NCBI GenBank assembly: GCA_963580455.1
Contig: OY756957.1
Location: 23,838,501-23,902,500, forward strand
Reading direction: 5' to 3'
Length of the DNA: 64,000 nt
DNA from: Euonymus europaeus
Taxonomy: Eukaryota > Streptophyta > Magnoliopsida > Celastrales > Celastraceae
Position numbers and translations under genes: made by a program. The notes under the pieces were generated by a model that saw only the letters and a list, made by a program, of their open reading frames with translations, ran no database searches and was not told where the DNA came from. Below are positions 23,380-35,049 of the stretch, piece after piece (the first letter of the stretch is position 1; the number at the start of each line of letters is the position of its first letter).

Positions 23380-26300
23380 TAAAGAAAATTAAATGAATTT
23401 TAATTTTCAGGAAAAAAAAAGATTTACAAACCTACAGCACATCACAATTGATGATTTAGGAGGTCTGCACTTCCCTATTAGCTTCGACATTATAGTAGTT
23501 GACATCATTGGAAGACAAGGAGCACCTGCACTTTCACCCTCCACTTCCTCAAAATTATTCCAAATTCTAGAAATATGAAATTATTCTAATTCCCAAAGTG
23601 TTTTTAAATCAAAGCATTTTTTTAAAAGATGAATTGACTGTCATTAATTGTAAAATAGTATAAATTGACTGTTTTTGTTTTTATTTTTTATAAGCAGTGT
23701 AAATTGACTTTTATTAACAATCTCAACGCTCTCATACAATTACCTTCTAAAATCATGTTAAATTATTATTTAGGATGTGTTATGCAATATTTTGATGTTC
23801 ATAATGTTATAATATAGAAGATTTTAAAACCTAATTCTTTTTGCATGATTTAATATAATTTTTGAGATAAATTGTAACAAATTATATATATATATATATG
23901 GAGGCATCAAGATGCTCTCACAATGATCCACCTAGGATGCAAGAGAGACAAAGTTTATAATTATGAATTATTTATCTATTTTTTAATTAAATTATATATA
24001 CCAAATTTATCAATGCCATTATATTGAAACGGAAAAAACCTTGTAATCTTACAATGTTGTCAAACACAACTATAATATTTTGACATGTCACCTAAGCTAA
24101 TAGTAAGATATCTAGAGAAAAGAATGTCGTTTATTGGCTCACCATTTATAATAAATTACCTAAAAAAAATTGGATTCTTGCATTTTCAAATGACTCTTGA
24201 TAGCGTTTGTTGATATTTTCATTTGCATTTGATTTTTTCACATTAATTTTGATCTCTTCACGAGTTATTGGGAAAATCAATCTAATATATAATCTATTGA
24301 GGTAAAAGCGAAGAAGCTTCCCGTTTGATTGATTTCACAAGTCGATAGTGAGGAAAAAAGCATTCTATGATAAGATAGAGTTGAGATGGTTATGCGAACA
24401 ATGCAACATTAAGTTATTCAAGATTACACAGACTCTACTTTATGATCTTTTATTTAGGTCTTTTCCATCAATTGTCGAGTCTGCATGGAAATCTAATAGT
24501 TTTGCAGGTTATGTATCATATATCAATTATAATATGATACAATGCTATGTCATGACCCTTTTGTTTTGTATTAATTTTTATTTTAAACTTATTACATTCA
24601 GTCACATATTATGATTGATAAAATTAAACAAAAGCACATTAAACAATAACATAAGACTCAAACTCTCTCTGGCCATCCAATTTAAATTTTCCTAATTTTA
24701 TTGACTCGATCTATTATCTTTGAGAGAGAATATGTGATAGAGAGAATATACCTAATCTTATATATTTTATTAAAATTTTATAATAATTAAATACATGATT
24801 AATATTATCAAAAATTTAAATAATTGAATTTTTTTTAACACACCTAACAGGAGAATTGCACTATTCACAAGTTTATTAGATCCTTGTGTTGGAGACTTGG
24901 GCCTACCCTTCAAAGGTGTGCAGAATTAAGTCACTCTCCTCAATTTTTGATTCTCTCCTCACTTTGCTTCCTTTCTTTGCTACTGCAAGAGCAACCTTTA
25001 TTTTTTGGTATCCAACATAAACCCAACCTGAAACTAAACCTCATTCTTATGGTAATTGCACACCCCATTCCATACATATTATCTTCTCTTTTTTGGTCAT
25101 TCAATCTATAAAAACAACACAAAAAACCCAATTCTCATGTGCAGAAAATTCGAGTCGCATTCTCCAAATCCACTAGCAAATATCGACTAATTCATTCCTA
25201 ACAAAGAAGGTGAAGAAACATCACACAACGACTGCAGGCTTGCAATGGTGAACAGAGGCCCAGAAAAGGAAAGGAGTCAAGAAGAGTGAAGCGACGCACC
25301 AATATAACAAAGGCCCATGACCGGACGATTTCGATGGTGATGACTGTCGACTGATGGACGATTCCGATTTGGCGAATTGGTCGATTTCACGCGACCTATT
25401 GTTCGTATTTGTTCGTGTAATCGACTAGTATTCTCTCTCGTCTCTCATATCTTCTCTGTAATTCTAATTTATTTATTTTTTAAAAATAATTTTTGGGCTG
25501 GGCCATCGCCAAGGCTCACCTGCCCTCAGGGACGAGTTTGTTAACACTTATTGTTTAGGTTACAACATGAAAATTCGATACAAGAGCCTGTTAGGGTTTA
25601 GCGAATCCGTTATTCTTAAGGTTTAACACTTATTGTTTAGGTTACGACATGAAAATATGATAAGCCAGCCCGTTAAGGTTTAACAATCCGTTTCCCTTAA
25701 GATTTAACACTTATTGTTTAGATATGAGTTATTTATCACTACCCATTAGTATATCACTAAAAAACAATATAATTAAGAATGATTGAATAAAACCTATCGA
25801 TGATGATTCTTGTTGGAAAGAGATTTACTCGTTGATTTTGAATATATAATTTTTTTTGAAATCTAATATGAATTTTAAGAGTTAAAATGCTTTAAAATTT
25901 CGTTAAAGGAAAACAAAATGTAGTTAGTATTTTTTGCCATTTTACTTGACATTGTCATATAAATTTGAGAGATTTTGTAGTATTATTTGTTAGGTCATTT
26001 AGCATGATCCTAACTAAAATAATTGTAGCCCTTCACAGTTCCAACTTCCAAGGACCCAATAAACATAACCTTAATTAGCTTAATTTATGAAGAGAATGAA
26101 ATATCAGCCCTTTTAAAAAAAAAATGAAATATCAGCCCTTAAACCGTTAACTTTACATTATTATTTACTTTTACTGTCAAACACTATTCACAAGCTTTGA
26201 ATCATCTAAAAAGTGACACGGATTAATTGATTCGTTCTGTCACCACAAACTAATTACTGTTCAATATTTGGTTCTCATCTAATCTCATCCGCTCCACAGA

Positions 26301-26436
26301 ATTTGTGCAAACGGAATATTAATCAATCAAATTAGGGCCAGTATTTCTCAGTGTCCAAAGCGAGATATTGCTCGGGGGGGCTTTGTATTAGAAAGAAAGT
26401 TGAGGAACTTGTTGTTTTGAAGGAGAGACGGAGACG
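23380..26436. other. AT-rich intergenic DNA upstream of the GORK-like gene
   Basis: No gene recognised in 3 kb. It contains a tandem repeat at 25541-25723 and short AT microsatellites (for example 23884-23900). Open frames at 24348-24614 and 24884-25111 are short, without recognisable motifs. Confidence 0.55.
25541..25723. repeat. Tandem repeat, about 82-bp unit, 2.2 copies
   Basis: TTAACACTTATTGTTTAGGT occurs at 25541 and 25623, and again with a small change at 25704, so the period is 81-82 bases. Between the anchors, AATCCGTT and CATGAAAAT are also repeated. It lies in intergenic DNA about 700 bases upstream of the GORK-like start codon. Confidence 0.85.
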
Positions 26437-29400
26437 ATGCGTGGAGAGCGGAGGAAGCCAAGAAGGTCAGTCCAAGAGTCTGAAGAAGAAGAAGAGTCGT
26501 ATCAGGAGGTCAGAGACTCGTCAAGATCGTCGTGGAAAAGTTTTCTTGGGCTGTTGCAGAACGACTACTCCTGGAACGACTTAATTGTAAGTAGAAGCAA
26601 CGGACCTTCTTCGTCTTCTCACGGATTTGTAGTCCGACCCGATAACAGGTCTTCCCTCTCTCTCTCTCTCCAGGGCCTCGGTTTCTGTAGTAGGACATAA
26701 CAAATTATTTAATTCTTCTGCCACATTCACATATGCTGATCATATGGTATACCGGCACCGGCGGATCCAGAAATTATATTAGAATTTCACTAGTGCACAA
26801 CACACTGGACCTGCCAGTGATACCAGCATCCAGTATCAATGGTGGAGAAATTGGGATTGGTGATCGATTCGGAATCTCTGTAATTTTTTAGAGTTTATAA
26901 TTCATATCTATTGCCAAGAAAAAGTTTTTAAGTTTCGAAAATAAAAAAATAAAAGTTCGATGTGATGCGACATAAACTCTACTATTCTAAATGAATAGCG
27001 GAAAAATACACTTTTAACCTATGAATTGATGCCATTTTATTAATTATGATGTTCCACATCAGCATCTTCTGTTGCCGACACCCTTCAATAATTTCTAGTA
27101 TGTAAAGTATGATGATGAAGTTATGACTCGTATCGTATCCTAAGTGAGTGGCTCATATTGGGCCTCATTTGGATCGGTCCAAAACTTGGGCCCGGCCCAA
27201 TAATTCATGAGCTGGCTTTGTCCCTTTCAACACTGGTTCTTCTGGTATAAAGAGGTCAGGGTTTTGAATTGGCAGGTGGTACGTGCTATGGGTGCATTTC
27301 ATACTGATATGGGCTGTTTACTCTTCCTTCTTCACTCCATTGGAGTTCGGTTTCTTCAGAGGACTTCCGGAGGACCTCTTCCTCCTCGACATCGCCGGTC
27401 AGTTTGCTTTTCTCGTCGACATCGCCGTCCACTTCTTCCTTGCCTACCGCAACCCTTCCTCCTACCGGATGGTCTACAATCGCAACCTCATTGCCCTCAG
27501 GTCACTGTCCCTTATTCTTTCTCCTCTTTTGAAAAAGCATAACGCGAAATTATAACAGGACGATTTGGTTTTCTTATTAGGTACTTGAAATCTCGGTTTT
27601 TTGTCGATTTTCTTGGTTGTCTGCCCTGGGACGCCATCTTCAAGGTCTGCTTCAGATTCTCTGCCTCGAATGCATCCCTCATTGAATAAATGCAATTTCT
27701 GCATGTAAGATCTTTTAATTAAATTTAAGAATGCTTTGAAAGGTGGTCTGAACGCACCTACTTTTATCAGGCCTGTGGGAGGAAAGAGCCAGTCAGATAC
27801 TTGTTATGGATTCGGCTAAGTCGGGCTGTCAGAGTGACAGAGTTTTTTGAGAGGTTGGAGAAGAACATTAGAATCAATTACCTATTTACAAGAATTGTGA
27901 AACTTCTAGTCGTTGAACTCTATTGTACCCATACGGCGGCTTGCATCTTTTACTATCTTGCCACTACCATGCCTCCTTCAAAGGAAGGATACACTTGGAT
28001 AGGCAGCTTGCAGATGGGTGACTTTCACTACACTGACTTCAGAGAAATTGACCTTTGGAAGCGTTACATAACCTCTCTCTATTTCGCCATTGTAACCATG
28101 GCAACTGTTGGTAATATTCCTTGTTTTGACAATATGAGCTTTTAGAGTAGCGTATGTGTGTTTATGTTTATTGTTCGGTGTAGTGTTTTTTATTCTCTCT
28201 TTTTCCTGTTGTTAACATGCGCTGTGCATTGTACCTAACTTGCAATACGAGTTCCGTTTTCTCACTGCTACATGGGCGGTGCTAATTTCAACTAATGCTC
28301 TACTCAGTCTACTGCTAATATGTTTTATTTTGCAGGTTATGGAGAGATACATGCAGTCAATGTCAGGGAAATGATTTTTGTCATGGTTTATGTTTCTTTT
28401 GATATGATTCTTGGTGCCTATCTGCTTGGTAATATGACAGCATTGATAGTAAAAGGATCAAAGACAGAGAAGTTCAGGGATAAAATGTCTGACATCAACA
28501 AGTACATGAATAGAAACAATATTGAGAGGAATATAAGTAATGTGATCGAAGGCCATCTGCGATTACAATGTGATCGCATCTATACTGAAGCTGCTATTCT
28601 TCAGGATATTCCAGCTTCTATTCGCACAAAGGTACTGATAATGCTCAATCATCTCAGCTTGTGGACAGATCAAGGAAAGTAATTTTATGCTTGAGATGTT
28701 CTCATTGTTGTCTTTTATTTGTTGTCAGTTTGGGCAACCAAATAATTTTGAGCATTGCCTATGGCATTATTTGAATTAATTTATGCACACTTATCTTAAT
28801 TTCATCGAGTCGAAGCATTTTATGACAGACTGCTCCATACAGACAAACATCGAATGCTTTCTGCTATTTGTAATGATTTAGTTTATTTAATGCTCAGCCT
28901 CTGGCTCTTTATGTACGGTGTTGAAAAAGAGTAGAGAAATGAAAATATCACCAAGTGCCAAAGGTTCAGTTGATTATGATGAGGGTTCTTCCTGACCCTT
29001 AAAATTCAAGAGAGAGTATAGAACAATGAAAATGTTATGTTACCAAGTGTCAAGTTTCATTTTGATAATATGAAAATTGATGGTGACAGTTTTACACTTT
29101 CAACCCTACACAGAATTAACTTAGGTTCTGTACATGCTTATGGATGGAAACTCTGATAGTCAAGTAAACCATAATATTAATTTGGTAACATTTATCCATG
29201 TTCTCCAGTCAAAAGAGTCGTCTTTATATTGACATGATTTGCCTCTGCATTCTCTGTTTTGCTATAAGGAATGCTAAAATTCCAGGGAATCTATAGAGGA
29301 AATTTTGCGTTAGAATGTTAAGAAGGAATTTCGTTGGAAAGTGATTTCAGTTAATGACTATGAAATTTCTTTCTTGTTCTTAGATTTTGTGAATCTGAAG

Positions 29401-32400
29401 AGATCTAGATTCTAGAAAGGGTTTGATGAATATAGAATGCACTCAAACTAATACCTGAATCAAGTTTGCATGGCTGATAGATTGAATAACCTTTGAGATT
29501 TTTTATCAAGAGACTACAATATGCTAGGTTACACTTAGATTCGTTATTTTGTTTCTTCTTTTCATTTACCAGTGACATTTTTTCTAGTATATATTGTCGC
29601 AGTAATATGTAATGTTTGACTTTATATCTATACATTAAGTGAATTGCTTTTTCTGTGCACAGATCTCTCTGAAGTTATATGAACCATATATCAGAGAAGT
29701 TCCGCTTTTCAAGGGGTGTTCGCGGGGATTTCTTAAGCAGATTGTAAGCCTCTTTTACTTGTATAATACGTCCTCTTTTAGGGCCCAGAATCTTCAGAAC
29801 TTAAGAGATTAAGAGTTCTATTTGTTCTTTGCATTGTGAGGTAATCTATTTACACGTCATCCCTTTAGTTGCATGTGGGCTCCATCCTTCTCTCTGTCTA
29901 TGTAAAACAGAATCCTTGAACCCTCATACTTGTCTTTAACAATATATCTTCAATCGACAATCATTGGGAAATTCTTCAGTTGTGCTTTTTTTAGGAATCA
30001 AGTGTAAGAATATGAGATAAAGGTAAATGCCCATGCAAAAGACTTCTGCAATGGGCAGGGTTGGACACAAGCAAGATCTATGTAGACCTTACTCTCACGT
30101 AATAGGTGGAGAGACTGTTTCCAAGAATTGAACTTGTGACCTCTAGGTTGCACCCCTGCAACTCTACCAATTGTTCGACAGTATTTTTATAAGCGTACTG
30201 ATTTGCATGTGTGTTGAATATGTGTTTCATGACGGCAAGTGACAGTCAAAATTCTAGATAACCCTTCACACGAGGCCAACATATAGTTTATCGGAGACAA
30301 TCTTGAGTTTGGCTCAGTGGCAAGATAGAGGATAGACTCTTATTTTTCCTCCACTATTTCCAGGCAATAAAAGTCAATGAAGAATTTTTCCTCCCCGGAG
30401 AAGTGATTGTAGAGCAAGGGAACATGGTGGATCAACTCTATATAGTCTGTCATGGCGAACTGGTATTGTTAATCTTTGACGTTTCTGTCTTTTTCCTTCG
30501 AGTATTTTTGAATTTAAAGCAGCAATTTGTTTTCATTTACGAACTCAATGTAACACCTTTGTACGCCATAGAGATATTGTGAAGTCAGAATCATTGTCAC
30601 AATATTTGGTTCTTGTATTCATAAGGTTATCTTTTCGTATTCTATACGGGATCAGCAAACTTGGCCACATAGCTAGATTCATAAATATAATTACATGTAT
30701 ATGTTTATAACTGGACAGTAATTGTATTTGTGTATTTACATCTATATATGTTGATTCTATGTTTCCATATGCCTTGATTGGTTTGTCGGTTGTCTGCAGG
30801 AGGAAGTAGGAAAAGAAGAAAACCATGAAATTGAAGAATTTTTTATGCGTCTGCAGACTAATAGCTCATTTGGTGAAATTTCTTTTCTTTGCAACACTCC
30901 TCAGCCTTACACAGTTCGAGTTCGTGAACTTTGCAGGGTCTTAAGACTAGATAAGCAATCTTTTATTGAAATCCTTGCAACGTATTTTCCCGATGGAAGG
31001 ATTTTGTTGAACAACCTTTTGGAGGTAGATATTCCTTGATATGATTTCTCCCCTTCTCTCTTTGGCTTCCACGTTACATAGATTAGCTTCGTTGGTCCTT
31101 GATGGTTGTTCAGCAATGCCTATGTTGTATCTTCTTGTTGTTGGAAATATCAACTTAGTTAAATGAATCAACTTGAGACCTTATCTAGCTCAAACTTTAA
31201 TTTCTGTAAACAGTTAATGCATGATGACATTGCTTAAAAATGACAGGGTAAGGATTCTGTTTTACGGAATGAGATTTTGGAGTCAGACGTCAACCTTTAT
31301 GTTGGAAAGCATGAATCAGAACTAGCTATGCGGTTAAATTGTGCCACATATCATGGAGACTTTTATCAATTGAAGCGTTTGATTGGTGCTGGAGCAGATC
31401 CTAGTAAGGGAGATTATGATGGAAGATCACCATTGGTATGATATTTAATGGTTAATGCTGGCATTATGTATTCCATGTTAACTAGTGAATGTCTTTTTCC
31501 TTTTACAAGGTGAATAATCCACAGATAGAAGAAACGACAATAAATTATAAAATAAAGCATTGTTTTGAGCTTTCCAAATTTAAAGACACGGGAACCAGAG
31601 GCAGAAGTTAGTTGTGTCCTTTGGACTTCTCTCTTCAATGTAATATGTTTTCTGCTCCCCAGGGGATGTGGGGAAGGGAGAGTAGATCAAATTTTAAATA
31701 TAATTTACTTTTGATGGTAAAAGGTAAAGAACTCTAATGCACAAGCCTCCCACAATGGGGCAAATGAATTCGCATCATTTTTTTTTTGTTGTGAGTATTT
31801 TTGTTGGTTTAAAACACTAGCTGTGTTCAAGTTATGCTTTATGTACTTTCATTTCAAAGGAAAAATCATCTTTTCTGTTGGCTCAAATGAGTTGACCTGA
31901 CACTTTTTTTACTCACCTGTGGACCTGACTTGTAAGTCGCTTGTTCTTTCTGGCAAAGAGCAGGGGATAAATTATGAAGTAATTCAGATCTTCTGAAGGT
32001 AAATTTCGGTGGATGGCTGGATGCATTTGTTGGTTCTTTTATCATGTTAAACAACTCTCTAATGAGATGATAATGTAGAAGTGATAATTTGGACCATTTT
32101 GCTTTGTTTTTTTTTTATTTATTTGACATGACTGGGAAGTAGATTGCATATATCGTTCTTATGTTTTTTATGGCTTAGCTTCTGAAGTCTATCGTGGAGC
32201 TTTTGAATGGGTCTGGTCTCATGTATACTGGTATAAGAACCAATTAATTACTTTTGTTAACATGTTAAAGAGGTTTATTGAGTAATTATCCAAGGCTAGT
32301 GGCTTAAAAAATTAAATTAAATAAAAGTGTTATTTGGTCTGCAGTTTCATTTTATTGATTTTTTTTCTTGCCATCTGCATTTGTTACATTTGTGGCACAT

Positions 32401-34314
32401 TTTTGGGATGTACTCTAAAAGAGAATTTCTTTCCACAGCATATTGCTGCGTTAAAAGGATATGAAGATATTGCCCTTTTCCTCATTGAACAAAGGGTGGA
32501 CATCAATGTTTCAGGTAAGCTTTTTAGCATTTGCATGCTCATTGTGCCCTTGCATATATTTCTTTATGGATATCATACTTCAATGGAGATACAGACATGT
32601 TTTTATGTTTTTGCCTATCAGATATGTTTGGAAATACTCCCTTGCTTGAAGCCATCAAGAACGAGCATGATGAAGTGGCTTCCTTGCTTGTTAAAGCGGG
32701 AGCATCACTGAAAATTGATGACGATGGTGATTTTCTCTGTACAACTGTTGCAAGGGGAGATTTAGATCTTCTGAAAAGGGTCTTGGCCAATGGACTCAAT
32801 CCAAATGTGAAAAATTACGACTCCAGGACACCACTGCACATAGCTGCATCAGAGGGGCTCTATCCTGCAGCAAATTTGCTTCTAGAGTTTGGAGCTACTA
32901 TCTTATTGAAGGACAGGTACAATCTGAGTGCTAATTTTCTCACCCAGATAATGGGAGAGCATGATCCTTTGAATTATCATATAGTTCCTCTGTGCTTATA
33001 GATGATTGGTTCTCTTGCTATTGAGATGTTTCCGTTTGCATGGAGGAACTTCAGCCAAAAAACTAAAGCTGAATCTTCTTTTTTTCCTGAGCAATATAAT
33101 TTAGCCAGACTACAATCTTAGGGTCAAAAGTTCAACCTCCTCAAACTCTCTGATCAATTCCACTCGGAATGGCTGCTACTCTCGTAAAATCATTCAGTAC
33201 CATAAGTCTCCAAAACTTTACCCAGATTAATTATTTAGCAGTTCAAATTGAAAACGGTAAAAGAAAAAAAAGACGAGAAGTCATAAATATTTTCAAGTTT
33301 TGGTACGAGCCACTGCTTGATGGAAACGCAAAGGAGCGATATAATTTATTCTGATAGTATCCTTTAGCCATGATGTCTCCCTTTGTTATGATAATAATAA
33401 TAATAATAAATTCTTACACTTTTAATCTTAGTAATTTCCTGTTTGCAGATGGGGAAATACTCCACTTGATGAAGCCCGTATCAGTGGAAATAAGAGTTTG
33501 ATCAAGTTGCTTGAAGATGCAAGAGTTTCTCAGACATCAGAGTTCTCTATTCTTCCTCATCAAATTGAAGGTAATATGAAATCAAAAATTTTCATACTAT
33601 GTCGTGTACTACTGATTGTTTCCTCACAAATATGTATCAAGTCCAATAAAGAGAACTCAGTTTTTCAATTTTTTATTCATCTTCTAAATCTGAATCGAAT
33701 AAACAACGTAGTTAAAATGTTAAATTAGCTGGCAGTGCTTAACCTTCTCGTGTCTTCTCTCTTCAAACTTCCACCATTATGGATTAGGAAGTAAATGCAG
33801 TGTATTGCTGGAATGAAAATGTTGATATAACGAGAATGTTATCAGAGCTAAAGTTTGATCATATACTACGATCTTTTTCCATTCTTTGGTAAATCTCTAA
33901 AGTCTAAATACACTACAATCTTTTTCCGTTCTTTGGTAAATCACTTGTTCCACAGTTTTTCTAACACTTTCATTAATGCACTCGAGTTCTTCTATTGTTT
34001 CTCATCATTTGTTATTATTATTATTTTTTATTTCAATGATTGTCATTGTGCTGCTGACAATTTCATTGCCGCCGACAGAGGTAACCCGACGTAGAAAATG
34101 CACAGTATTCCCCTTTCACCCTTGGGATACAAAGGAGAGAAGAGAGGGAGTTGTTTTGTGGGTTCCACAAACAATAGAAGAGCTTGTCGACGCAGCAATG
34201 GAGCAGTTGCAATGTTCAAGCCGTGGTTTTATTTTATCTGAAGATGGTGGGAAAATTGTTGACGTGCAAATGATTAAAGATGAGCAGAAATTATTTTTGG
34301 TTGGCAGAGCATAA
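26437..34314 (+). CDS. GORK: Outward-rectifying Shaker K+ channel, GORK/SKOR type
   Basis: Plasma-membrane voltage-gated channel releasing K+ from guard cells or into xylem in this family. Thirteen GT-AG exons: 26437-26648, 27276-27500, 27581-27644, 27771-28110, 28336-28631, 29663-29743, 30364-30462, 30800-31024, 31247-31435, 32439-32514, 32622-32916, 33449-33570, 34079-34314. They total 2,460 bases, giving 819 aa; Arabidopsis GORK has 820. Order: acidic N-terminus; S1 from about 73; S4 at about 177-190 (RYLLWIRLSRAVRV, close to GORK); pore at about 262-284; S6 with DMILGAYLLGNMTALI (303-318), which contains the K+-sensing residues of SKOR; cyclic-nucleotide-binding domain; ankyrin repeats (DYDGRSPLHIAALKGYEDIA, RTPLHIAASEG); C-terminal KHA domain. 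Oddity: the filter reads TVGYGE, not TVGYGD. All frames are intact. GORK versus SKOR is decided on S4 and pore-region similarity. Confidence 0.95.
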
Positions 34315-35049
34315 GGCAAGGATTCAAAATCATCCATTAATGTAATCATATTCTATTTGTAAGTCTATTGTCTTGCTCCTATGTTATACAGAACATTCAA
34401 AAGTGTTGAGATTTATTATTGTCATGGAAAAGGATATGTATGAAGTGAGCTCATTTTATTTTGGAAGGCATGTGGGACTCTAAATTTTGACCAAGTGACC
34501 TAATTGGAGTTCTTAGTTGAAAATTACATTTGCATCTTAATTTTAGCTGTGGATTGGGGGTTGCAGTGAATTAATTTTTTGTTTGGTATGCTTGTTTTTC
34601 GTATGTTTTCTATTTGCATTTTTTGAAAAATACTAATAATTATGAAAATACGTTTTGTTGTCTATTTTAGAAAATACGAAAAGTATAGTATTTTAAATAT
34701 TGGTATCGTAATGATATCGGTTAGGTGATTGGTATGTGAGGGCACACTGGTATGTGAGGGCACACACATATACATATATTGTAGAGGATAAGAATAACAA
34801 AAATAAAAAATCATGTTCATTTCATTGGGTTTAGTTAAATTTTTATTTATCTATAAACTAAAATAAATTATTTAAGTATGAAGATAATTTCATCCACAAG
34901 CATCCTTCACATGCGCCGCTCCGTACCAGAACATGAACCGAAGAGAGAACACCTTCGTAGTTAAGAAAGGCAGCACCACCAAAGAAGAATAGAAAGTTCA
35001 ATTTACAAATTACAACCTGAGAGTGAGAGAGAAGAAGCGAAATAGCGAG
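34315..35049. other. Intergenic region between the K+ channel and the BAP31-like gene
   Basis: AT-rich, no gene seen. It must hold the 3' UTR of the channel gene and the promoter and 5' UTR of the next one. A short tandem duplication of GGTATGTGAGGGCACAC lies at 34731-34764. Confidence 0.6.

Noticed and set aside
27207..27704. Possible frameshifts in the 5' half of the K+ channel gene
   Set aside because: The apparent breaks are introns. With GT-AG splicing all 13 exons join in frame to 819 residues.
33169..33354. 61-codon ORF within the channel gene region
   Set aside because: It lies wholly inside intron 11, is low in complexity and shares no features with the channel.
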